5,523 bases of DNA from M3007 sp046155725. Its GTDB lineage: Bacteria; Bacteroidota; Bacteroidia; Chitinophagales; Saprospiraceae. The translations under genes and the position numbers were made by a program. The DNA lies in NCBI GenBank assembly GCA_046155725.1, contig JBJXFT010000107.1, positions 1-5,523 on the forward strand, read 5' to 3'. Numbering within the stretch: position 1 is the first letter of the stretch; every line of letters starts with the position of its first letter. Shown one piece after another: positions 1 to 5,523 of the stretch. The notes beneath the pieces were generated by a model. That model was not told where the DNA came from. It saw only the letters and a program-made list of their open reading frames with translations, and did no database searches.

Positions 1-516
1 CAGCGCGACGAGCATGAAAAGCGAGCCGACAAAGGTGTAGATGAAAAACTTGAGCGTGACGCGGATGCGGTCTTGCCCGCCCCAAATGGCGCAGATAAAG
101 TAAATGGGGATGAGTGCCAGCTCGTAGAAAACGTAGAACAGCAGCCCGTCCTGTGCAAGGAAAACGCCATTCAGCGCAGCCAGCATAAGCATCACGAGGC
201 CGTAATAGCGTGGTTCGTTGTCGTACGTGCGGCTCCAACTCGTGAGCAGGATGAGCGGTGCGAGCAGGTTGGTCAGCACCAGCATCAGCAGCGTAATGCC
301 GTCCATGCCGAGGCTGAACGAGATGCCCGCCGAGGCCACCCACGGCACGGAGAACGTGCAGTTCATGCCTTGGCTGTAATCGCAGGTGGTGCAGTACGCG
401 GTGGCTGCGAGGTTGGCCAGCGACGCGGCGAGCGCGATTTGGCGCGAAGCACCTGGGCGCAGGAGCAACAAAATCGCCGAGGCGACAAAGGGTATGAGTA
501 TGAATAGAAGGGACAT
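1..516 (-). CDS. nuoM: NADH-quinone oxidoreductase subunit M, N-terminal part (cut by window edge)
   Basis: Membrane subunit of respiratory complex I, one of the three antiporter-like subunits (L, M, N) that move protons while NADH electrons pass to quinone. The 172 codons present run off the left edge; complete NuoM proteins have about 500 residues. Seen: a hydrophobic N-terminus starting MSLLFILIPF, the family segment GMDGITLLMLVLTN at residues 70-83, and FYVFYELALIPIYFI at 127-141. Glu132 in that segment matches the conserved membrane glutamate of the family (Glu144 in E. coli NuoM). The segment RIRVTLKFFIYT at 150-161 matches the conserved lysine-containing helix. The chosen ATG lies 3 bases after the stop of the upstream glycosyltransferase gene, and its N-terminus aligns with known NuoM starts. 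Three cysteines (42, 45, 53) lie in the loop after the first helix, which is unusual. nuoL, normally just upstream, is not here. The subunit identity is firm; NuoL and NuoN are less likely because of the ELALIPIYFI segment. Confidence 0.93.
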   Translation of the reverse strand, partial: MSLLFILIPFVASAILLLLRPGASRQIALAASLANLAATAYCTTCDYSQGMNCTFSVPWVASAGISFSLGMDGITLLMLVLTNLLAPLILLTSWSRTYDNEPRYYGLVMLMLAALNGVFLAQDGLLFYVFYELALIPIYFICAIWGGQDRIRVTLKFFIYTFVGSLFMLVAL

Positions 517-519
517 CCG

Positions 520-1950
520 TCAGTCTTTCTTTATTTTAAAAATCCGAAACTCGTTGTCTTCATAAAGCATGGGGTACCGTATGGAGTCGGCCAGCATCGT
601 CCTGTCCACCAGCGCGTAGCACAGTCCAACGGTGGCTTCGCCGTCCAGCCATTTGGGGTCGCTGGCGCGCGACAAATCGGCTCCCGCCCAACCCCGGCGA
701 TGGGCCATGTACAGCATGGTGGGCAGGTTGTGGCCCTGCGTGATGACCAGAACCTTTTCGTCCGGTTGGGCCACGCTGTTGGTAATTTGCTCCAATTTCA
801 AAAACTTTTGGTCTTGCCACGGGACAAAGAAGTCGTGCTTTTTTTCCCGAATCGCATCAAAAGCCAGCCAGCCCAGTGCCAGCACGAACAGCCAATCATT
901 GCGCATCAAGTGGCTCAGCCCAAAGCCGGCGAACAAGGCCATCAAGGGCACATAAGGGATGACGTAGTACTCGTGGCCCGAAAAGATTTTGCCCACCTGC
1001 AACATGAAAAACAAAAACACCGCGCTGTACGCCACCGCCATCAACAACCATTTGTAACGGCGTTCCCACACCCACCCGAACAGCCCGAACACGCACACCC
1101 AAAATGCTGCTTTGCTCTGCAAGGCGATGGGGCAAAACCGCTCCTTGGTATAACTCCACGCTTCTTCAAACAACTCGTGCCACGCTCTTTCATAGCCCAA
1201 TCGAAAAAACCAGTGGTGCGAGTGGGCTTTTTCTGCCCAGGGTATCCACACAAAATACCAAGCCGACATCGCCGCCAGAGCCGCCACACCGCCCAGCGCC
1301 AGCCAGCCTTTTCGCCTCAGCGCGATGCTGCTGTCGAGCATGGGAAGGAGCAAAAACGTGACTGCTACGGCGGAGGGGATTTTGCTCAAAAGCCCGAGGG
1401 CCAGTGCCACTGCTCCCCATATCAAGTGCCGTAGCTTGCCTTTTTCCAAATAGTCCCAGCCCAAACTGACCCCGATGAGCACCAACGAAAGCGAAAACAC
1501 ATCGGGCATGGCTTTCCGAGCGTACATGAAAGCGATGGAAGTGCCAAACAGCACCGTCCCCGCCAAAGCCGCCCGCGCGCCCACTATGCGCAAGATGATT
1601 TTGTAAAAATGCCACAGCCCGAAACTCGACACTATCAGCACCAGCAGGCGAAAACACCAATTGTGCTCCCCGAAGATTTTCCACAGCAAAAAAATCGCGT
1701 AGTTCAGCACCGGGAACTCCATCACCTCAAAGCCTGGCCGGGAATCGCACAAGATCGTGCGCGGCGCAAACAGATTCCAATCCACCTCCAAGTAGCACCG
1801 CGCCACGCCGAGCGTCAGGCTCTGGCGATAAGCGTGTGCATCGAGTGGCGCAAGGTCGATATTTTCCAGCCGCACTATGAACAGCACGAGTATCCACAGG
1901 CGCACGTCCAGCAGATATTTTTTTGCCAAATCCCAATTCAAGTGCTTCAT
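520..1950 (-). CDS. Family 39-type (PMT_2-like, GT-C fold) membrane glycosyltransferase
   Basis: A 476-residue integral membrane protein that probably transfers a sugar from a polyprenyl-phosphate donor on the periplasmic side of the inner membrane; acceptor and sugar cannot be told. Seen: a first helix at about 16-28, then a first outer loop with LDAHAYRQS at 36-44. Asp37 and His39 sit where GT-C enzymes carry their catalytic or metal-binding acidic motif, and the RQ pair is common in family 39 relatives. Further family-like features are MEFP at 77-80, RKAMPD at 145-150 and GHEYYVIPYVP at 325-335. About ten hydrophobic segments follow, and a soluble tail starts near residue 370. An in-frame start 21 codons upstream (base 2013) is rejected: it would overlap the upstream gene by 50 bases and adds a cysteine-rich, non-membrane leader. 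The ATG at 1950 begins MKHLNWD, 13 bases after the preceding stop. Probably co-transcribed with the membrane protein before it and nuoM after it. Family assignment is fairly sure, specificity unknown. Confidence 0.82.
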   Translation of the reverse strand: MKHLNWDLAKKYLLDVRLWILVLFIVRLENIDLAPLDAHAYRQSLTLGVARCYLEVDWNLFAPRTILCDSRPGFEVMEFPVLNYAIFLLWKIFGEHNWCFRLLVLIVSSFGLWHFYKIILRIVGARAALAGTVLFGTSIAFMYARKAMPDVFSLSLVLIGVSLGWDYLEKGKLRHLIWGAVALALGLLSKIPSAVAVTFLLLPMLDSSIALRRKGWLALGGVAALAAMSAWYFVWIPWAEKAHSHHWFFRLGYERAWHELFEEAWSYTKERFCPIALQSKAAFWVCVFGLFGWVWERRYKWLLMAVAYSAVFLFFMLQVGKIFSGHEYYVIPYVPLMALFAGFGLSHLMRNDWLFVLALGWLAFDAIREKKHDFFVPWQDQKFLKLEQITNSVAQPDEKVLVITQGHNLPTMLYMAHRRGWAGADLSRASDPKWLDGEATVGLCYALVDRTMLADSIRYPMLYEDNEFRIFKIKKD

Positions 1951-1963
1951 GATCAGTTTTTTT

Positions 1964-3580
1964 TCAAAGCCCGCGCCGTTTGTACAGCATCGCGTGGCCA
2001 AACTCGGACACAAAAGCGCGGTCGTAGCCCTGCTCCAATTGCGCGAAAATCTCCTTGGTGTATTCGTGGTCTTTGAACTCGTCTCGGTAACTCAGCAGCA
2101 GCACAAAATCCAGTTCCTGCCCCGTGCGGCGCTTGTAACTCAAGATGTCGGCACGGGGCGGGCGGTGGTCAAAATTGATACCGTCCTTGTCCGTCTGCGT
2201 GTACATATCTGTTTGCCAACGCACAATGATAGGGAAATACCAAAAGTGCGTTTCATAGTTGTCCGAAATGACCATGCTTCGGTCGGTGCCCAAGTAGCAG
2301 TCCACATGGGTGAAAAGCCAGATGCCGTTGGCGATTTCTTTGCCTTCGGGCGTATGTCCTGTCCAATCATAGTTGAGCGTCAGCAGGGTAGCGCGGTCTT
2401 TGAGGTAAGGCGCGCAGCTTCGGATTTCTTCCGCGTAGTCCGAGGCGTTTCTGTGGATGGGAAGCCGGGCCGCCAAAAAGCCGAGGGCCAGCACGAGCGC
2501 AGCCAATTGCCCAGCCACCTTCGACCAAACAGGGAATTGTGCCGTAGAAGCCCAGCAGAGCATGGCAAAATAGGGAATCATGCCCATGCGGAGCGAAACT
2601 TCCAGCCCGCCGGAAAGACTGCTTGGCGGGTTCAGGATGCTGAAGAAAGCCAAACCCAGGAACAAAAGCAAGCCATCTGCCGGAAGCCAGCGCCGTTCCC
2701 GCAACCGAAGCACGATGGCACTGAGGAAAAAAACCACGCACACCACAGCGGTTGCAGTCGCCAAATCCCGCTCGGTCGAATTCATCGTCCGCAGCGAAGT
2801 CAGGCGGGCCACGCTTTCGAGTATGCCCTTCATGTCGGGTGCCACTTTTTCCGCCGACCATTCCCTGCGAAGCACGAACTCGGCAAACAAAACCAGCGCA
2901 GGCAAGGCGCTCAAAAGCAGGCTTTTGGCCCGAGAAAAGAACAAGCCGAGGCTTGCCCGCCAACCTTGTTCCCGCACATCAAAGAACAAAAGCCCGGTCA
3001 ACATCGCCCCCATCATCATGCCCGAATAGGTGAACCCCATCGGGTGCGCGGAAAAGAGCAAGAGGAGGAGCAGGGCCGTTTTCAGGAGCGTGACGGGGCG
3101 GTGATCGTCGCGTTTGCTCCACCACCAGCCCACTGCCCAAAACCACAGCGCGAGGCTCAGCGAGTTGTTCAGAAAGCCCATCATCAGCAATTTGTGGTAG
3201 CAAAAAAGCAAGCCCAAGGTACTGATGAATTTTGCCGCTGGGTTTATTTGGCTGATCAGATACCGAAAGCCCAGCCCAAAGCCCAGCACATACATCGTGA
3301 AAAAAAACTTCTCCGACAGCCCCGACCCGAACACCGCCAAAAGTGGCGCGGTGAGCAGATTGAACAGCCAGTTGGGGTCAAAATTGGTGTTCAAAAAATA
3401 GAACGGCTTGTAAAATTCCCGGCTGCCGCTCTGCCACCAGTCCAGCAATATTTTTGAGTTGTAGAGGTGACAAGGCCCGTCGCCGGTCACAAAAAAATCC
3501 ACCGACCACACAGGCAGCATCCACAGCGCAAGCAGCGCGTAGAATAGGGTTGGTTCGATTTTGCTTAGGTGTTTGAGCAT
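1964..3580 (-). CDS. Polytopic membrane protein, probable GT-C-like glycosyltransferase of unassigned family
   Basis: A 538-residue protein with roughly eleven or twelve hydrophobic segments between residues 11 and 371, then a soluble C-terminal region of about 165 residues. After the first helix comes VTGDGPCHLYN (31-41). This acidic-x-x-x-His loop, here Asp34 and His38, sits where GT-C glycosyltransferases place their catalytic acid, which is the main reason for the call. Other visible features are HKLLMMGFLNNSLSLALW at 129-146, SAHPMGF at 177-183, and an aromatic-rich C-terminal part containing WLFTHVDCYLG (421-431) and HFWYFP (445-450). I do not recognise a named family, and membership is inferred from topology and the loop motif only. 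The gene precedes a family 39-type glycosyltransferase by 13 bases, which supports a shared role in surface glycan or glycolipid assembly. The start at 3580 is the first ATG of the frame after the upstream stop and leaves a 37-base gap. Alternative: a membrane protein with a GT-C-like fold but no transferase activity. Confidence 0.68.
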   Translation of the reverse strand: MLKHLSKIEPTLFYALLALWMLPVWSVDFFVTGDGPCHLYNSKILLDWWQSGSREFYKPFYFLNTNFDPNWLFNLLTAPLLAVFGSGLSEKFFFTMYVLGFGLGFRYLISQINPAAKFISTLGLLFCYHKLLMMGFLNNSLSLALWFWAVGWWWSKRDDHRPVTLLKTALLLLLLFSAHPMGFTYSGMMMGAMLTGLLFFDVREQGWRASLGLFFSRAKSLLLSALPALVLFAEFVLRREWSAEKVAPDMKGILESVARLTSLRTMNSTERDLATATAVVCVVFFLSAIVLRLRERRWLPADGLLLFLGLAFFSILNPPSSLSGGLEVSLRMGMIPYFAMLCWASTAQFPVWSKVAGQLAALVLALGFLAARLPIHRNASDYAEEIRSCAPYLKDRATLLTLNYDWTGHTPEGKEIANGIWLFTHVDCYLGTDRSMVISDNYETHFWYFPIIVRWQTDMYTQTDKDGINFDHRPPRADILSYKRRTGQELDFVLLLSYRDEFKDHEYTKEIFAQLEQGYDRAFVSEFGHAMLYKRRGL

Positions 3581-3617
3581 TGCTTTGAATGAGGGAGCGC
3601 GGGGTTTAGCCCGTTAT

Positions 3618-5372
3618 TCAATTCAACTCGCTCGCAATTTGCGCAAGCGAAAGGGTCAAGGCGTTTTCCAAATACTGCCGAATGTTTTTCTCCTTGTCGC
3701 CCACGTCGCCGTTTATCGAAATAACGTGTGGTGGTATGGGTAGTAGCAAAGTGGAGTCAAGCGCTTCGTTGTCTTCAATATTTTTCAGTTCCAAGAAAGC
3801 CCCAATTGCGAGTGTCGAATCACCATAGCCGTAATGGTGCAAGGTGATGACCATCTGGTATTTCTTTTCTGGCGACACCTGTATCTTGAAAGCAAACCAT
3901 GCTTTGGGCAGGGTGCGGTTGAAGAAATAGCCGTGCAGTTTGGCGTAACTGACAATCTGTTTGAAAAAATAATCACTCCAAAGTTTGCCTTTTTCGTTTG
4001 CGCGCAGGTCATCAAAATAAGAACTGGCAATTGTTATGTCCGAAGACTTGCCGAGTTTTTTGTAGAGGTTTGAAGCAAGGATATTCAGGGCTTTGTCGCA
4101 AATCCCGAACACCTGTTCGCGCGATTGGGTCAGCATGACCTGATATTGGGCTTCTGCTTTCTTGCGGGTTTCTTTCAACTTTTCAACTAAGGCAGCCTGT
4201 ACCTCTGCCAATGAATTGCTTGCCACATCACGAATGTTGAGGCCGCTCTGGATGTTTTTCTTCTGTACTTCGGCAAAGTAATGGACGATGGCCTGCGGGT
4301 TGCCCTTATCGGCGGCTTCAAGCCCTTCGATGTATTTTGATTTTGCCTCTTCCCGCAAAACGGTCAGCGGGAAAAAGCCAAACTTGACAAAAATGAGTGT
4401 AGCCAACAGCCGCGCCACCCTGCCATTGCCATCTTGAAATGGGTGAATAGTGGTGAAGGCATGATGAAACCACGAAGCGATGATCAAAGGGTGCACTTCT
4501 TTTTCAACCAAATCATGGTAGATGCTGACCAGATTGTCCATCTCAGAAGCCACTTGCTCTGGCGGGCAATACATGATAAGCGTACCGTCGTCGCGTGTAG
4601 GGTTGTTCTCCCGTATTTTGAAATCGCCCCGCAAAAGCGGGATTTTCAACTTGTTGCCAAACTGGTCGCGCCCTTCCGCATAAGGCTGGTGGCGCGTGAC
4701 CAACTGGTGGAGTTGTTTGATAAAGGAAACCGAGAGTGGCCTTTCTTCTTTTACAACATCAAACACAAAATCCACCGCTTCCAAATGGTCGTTCAAGTGG
4801 CTCATCAAGGTCGTTTTGGAGATGTTCGTATCCCCGTGACTCAGCAACGACTGGTCGAAACCGACCTTGATCAAGGTCTCCGTGATGCCTGTGGAGAGGT
4901 CGTACATTCTCTCCACAATACCCGTTTCTATGGCGTGCTCTCTTTTCAACCGCTCCAAAAAATCAAGGTATTCCTTAGAGTTGGCCAAAATGTTTTTGCG
5001 CTTTTTGAACCACGATTCAGAGATGTCGTCCAGAATCGAGGTGTCGGCCCCAAGCCATGCCTCCGTGACTTCGACGTGTTTCCAGAGCCGGAAAATCTTT
5101 TGGTAAACGACCTGCGGTTCTTCAACCATGTCGCCGCCGCCCCAGAGAGCGGTCAAAGCCAATTCTTGTCGGGCTACTTTGCCGACAAAGTCAATGGCCG
5201 CGTCCACATCCTCCGGCTCCAAAATTGGGTGCGCCTCCAAAATGTCTGACTTTGATTGCCCGGCCGCTAAATACCCCAATACCTTTTGCACCGTCACCTC
5301 CGTCCCTCGAATGGTCGGGAGGCCCCCACAAATGTTGGGGTCAAGGGTGATGCGTTCTGTTAGGTATCTCAT
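3618..5372 (-). CDS. DUF433-Fic fusion protein (predicted AMPylase with antitoxin-type N-terminal domain)
   Basis: 584 residues. Residues 3-64 match DUF433 (RITLDPNICGG, LPTIRGT, VLGYLAAGQS, ILEPEDVDAAI), a winged-helix-like domain found in VapB45-type antitoxins. The usual GTR of that domain reads GTE here (Glu25). Residues about 115-205 are a helical Fic N-terminal region with TGIVER at 150-155, close to the inhibitory (S/T)xxxE(G/N) motif. The Fic core spans about 212-365: LHQLVTRHQ at 221-229, a flap near 250-275, and the complete catalytic motif HPFQDGNGRVAR at 310-321 with His310, Asp314, Asn316 and Arg318. Fic enzymes usually transfer AMP from ATP to a target Tyr, Ser or Thr hydroxyl. 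Residues about 385-584 form a mixed C-terminal region I cannot assign. The start at base 5372 is preferred over the in-frame ATG at 5450 because DUF433 begins there, the 26 extra residues are low-complexity, and the longer form would overlap hepT by 76 bases. It follows the hepT stop by 2 bases, implying coupled translation. Fic and DUF433 calls are firm; the target is unknown. Confidence 0.9.
   Translation of the reverse strand: MRYLTERITLDPNICGGLPTIRGTEVTVQKVLGYLAAGQSKSDILEAHPILEPEDVDAAIDFVGKVARQELALTALWGGGDMVEEPQVVYQKIFRLWKHVEVTEAWLGADTSILDDISESWFKKRKNILANSKEYLDFLERLKREHAIETGIVERMYDLSTGITETLIKVGFDQSLLSHGDTNISKTTLMSHLNDHLEAVDFVFDVVKEERPLSVSFIKQLHQLVTRHQPYAEGRDQFGNKLKIPLLRGDFKIRENNPTRDDGTLIMYCPPEQVASEMDNLVSIYHDLVEKEVHPLIIASWFHHAFTTIHPFQDGNGRVARLLATLIFVKFGFFPLTVLREEAKSKYIEGLEAADKGNPQAIVHYFAEVQKKNIQSGLNIRDVASNSLAEVQAALVEKLKETRKKAEAQYQVMLTQSREQVFGICDKALNILASNLYKKLGKSSDITIASSYFDDLRANEKGKLWSDYFFKQIVSYAKLHGYFFNRTLPKAWFAFKIQVSPEKKYQMVITLHHYGYGDSTLAIGAFLELKNIEDNEALDSTLLLPIPPHVISINGDVGDKEKNIRQYLENALTLSLAQIASELN
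4410..4445 (-). other. Fic catalytic motif HPFxDGNGRxxR
   Basis: Codons for residues 310-321 of the fusion protein read HPFQDGNGRVAR. All residues needed for adenylyl transfer in canonical Fic enzymes are present: the catalytic histidine, the acidic metal ligand, the GNG phosphate-binding turn and both arginines. The enzyme is therefore predicted to be active rather than a degenerate Fic protein. Confidence 0.95.
4908..4925 (-). other. Probable Fic autoinhibitory motif TGIVER
   Basis: Codons for residues 150-155 give Thr-Gly-Ile-Val-Glu-Arg, lying N-terminal to the Fic core as in class II Fic proteins. The family pattern is (S/T)xxxE(G/N). Thr150 and Glu154 are kept, but the last position is Arg instead of Gly or Asn. 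If this is the inhibitory helix, Glu154 would be expected to pair with an arginine of the Fic motif and block productive ATP binding. Confidence 0.6.
5181..5366 (-). other. DUF433 (VapB45-like antitoxin) domain of the fusion protein
   Basis: Codons for residues 3-64 carry the characteristic order of the family: an I-x-x-DP-x-I-x-GG start, a P-x-IRGT segment, a hydrophobic helix ending in LAAGQS, and a final helix introduced by L-x-PEDV. Freestanding DUF433 proteins are usually small antitoxins partnered with PIN-like DUF5615 toxins. No DUF5615 gene is visible here; the domain is instead joined to an AMPylase. The conserved arginine of GTR is replaced by Glu25. Confidence 0.85.
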
Positions 5373-5374
5373 TG

Positions 5375-5523
5375 CTATTGCTCCAGTTCTTGAAGTATGG
5401 TTTCGATTTGAGTTTTTATCAGGGGTAGGTCCTGATGTATTGTCAGCCAAAGCAGATGCTCACTTGTGCCAAAATATTTGTGAATCACGATGTTGCGCAT
5501 TCCAATCATTTGGCGCCAAGTTA
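5375..5523 (-). CDS. hepT: HepT-like (DUF86, HEPN family) ribonuclease toxin, C-terminal fragment
   Basis: The last 48 codons and stop of a gene that enters from the right edge; complete HepT-like proteins have about 110-140 residues. The fragment reads TWRQMIGMRNIVIHKYFG and continues through LLWLTIHQDLP to a TAG stop. RNIVIHKY is the RX4HXY signature of HEPN ribonucleases of the HepT type: Arg at 5495-5497, Tyr at 5474-5476. The WRQMIGMRN lead-in and the W-x-x-I-x-x-DLP tail are typical of DUF86. HepT cleaves RNA; in characterised systems the partner MntA nucleotidyltransferase inactivates it by AMPylating the tyrosine of this motif. mntA would usually lie just upstream, outside this window, so its presence cannot be judged. 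The stop is 2 bases before the DUF433-Fic start, so the two are almost certainly co-transcribed and probably translationally coupled. The catalytic residues are intact in the part seen. Confidence 0.85.
   Translation of the reverse strand, partial: TWRQMIGMRNIVIHKYFGTSEHLLWLTIHQDLPLIKTQIETILQELEQ
5381..5384 (-). promoter_or_regulatory. Putative Shine-Dalgarno site for the DUF433-Fic gene
   Basis: On the minus strand GGAG lies inside the last codons of hepT, with 8 bases between it and the ATG at 5372. It helps decide the start in favour of the shorter reading. The sites before the two membrane-protein genes and nuoM are A-rich or lack a clear GGAG, so this one is the best in the window. Confidence 0.45.

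Noticed and set aside
73..507. A 144-codon plus-strand frame opposite nuoM
   Set aside because: Charged, Gln/Arg-rich shadow product; the minus strand encodes clearly conserved NuoM segments.
700..1434. A 244-codon plus-strand frame opposite the family 39-type gene
   Set aside because: Low-complexity, His/Gln-rich antisense product with no domain; fully covered by a supported gene on the other strand.
1877..3457. A 526-codon open frame on the plus strand opposite the GT-C-like gene
   Set aside because: Its product is rich in Gln, His, Arg and Pro with no recognisable domain, typical of the antisense of a membrane-protein gene; the minus-strand frame has helices and a family-like motif.
3595..3613. 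GGG/CCC mini-hairpin in the gap before the GT-C-like gene, considered as a terminator
   Set aside because: Only about three paired bases and no T-tract on the minus strand; too weak.
4434..5249. A 271-codon plus-strand frame opposite the Fic gene
   Set aside because: Antisense of the well-supported Fic and DUF433 coding region; no domain or plausible start context.
5373..5450. Longer start for the Fic fusion (26 extra residues)
   Set aside because: Would overlap most of the hepT fragment, which has a conserved motif in another frame; the extra residues are Ser/Thr/Asn-rich, and DUF433 begins naturally at the later ATG.
5375..5523. Reading the right-edge fragment as an MntA or other nucleotidyltransferase
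   Set aside because: It lacks the GSxxxG and DxD nucleotidyltransferase motifs and instead carries RX4HXY with DUF86-type flanks.
1..5523. CRISPR arrays, tRNA or rRNA genes, insertion sequences, long direct or inverted repeats
   Set aside because: None seen; nearly every base is within the five genes.

Overview
All five genes in this window lie on the minus strand, so transcription runs from the right edge to the left. The gaps between them are only 2, 37, 13 and 3 bases. In transcription order they are: the end of a HepT-type toxin gene; a large protein joining a DUF433 domain to a Fic (AMPylase) domain; a multi-pass membrane protein resembling GT-C glycosyltransferases; a family 39-type (PMT_2-like) membrane glycosyltransferase; and the first 172 residues of NuoM, a proton-pumping subunit of respiratory complex I. 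No intergenic stretch is long enough to hold an obvious promoter or terminator, so the whole window looks like part of one directon, possibly one transcript.

Organism: probably a member of the Bacteroidota, perhaps a Saprospiria-like lineage. This is inferred from the protein character (GT-C proteins with a GDGPxHLYN or DAHxYRQ first loop, and the NuoM N-terminus), from mostly weak Shine-Dalgarno sites and from moderate GC. There is no rRNA or other decisive marker, so the placement is tentative.

Right part (about 3618-5523): a probable toxin-antitoxin or defence-type module. The partial right-edge gene carries the RX4HXY ribonuclease motif of HepT. Established work on HepT/MntA shows that HepT is neutralised by AMPylation of the tyrosine in this motif by the nucleotidyltransferase MntA. 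Two bases after the hepT stop begins a 584-residue protein with an N-terminal DUF433 domain (an antitoxin-type domain known from VapB45-like proteins), a Fic-family helical region, a complete HPFx(D/E)GNGRxxR Fic motif, and a C-terminal region of about 200 residues that I cannot assign. A second AMP-transferring enzyme translated right behind HepT, carrying an antitoxin-like domain, is the most interesting feature of the window.

Middle and left part (1-3580): two tandem membrane proteins that probably act on lipid-linked sugars at the cytoplasmic membrane, followed after 3 bases by nuoM. The usual upstream neighbour of nuoM, nuoL, is absent from the window, so the nuo cluster is either split or rearranged here. 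In the few 60-base lines counted, the toxin-related region is poorer in GC than the glycosyltransferase and nuoM region, which would fit a separately acquired module.
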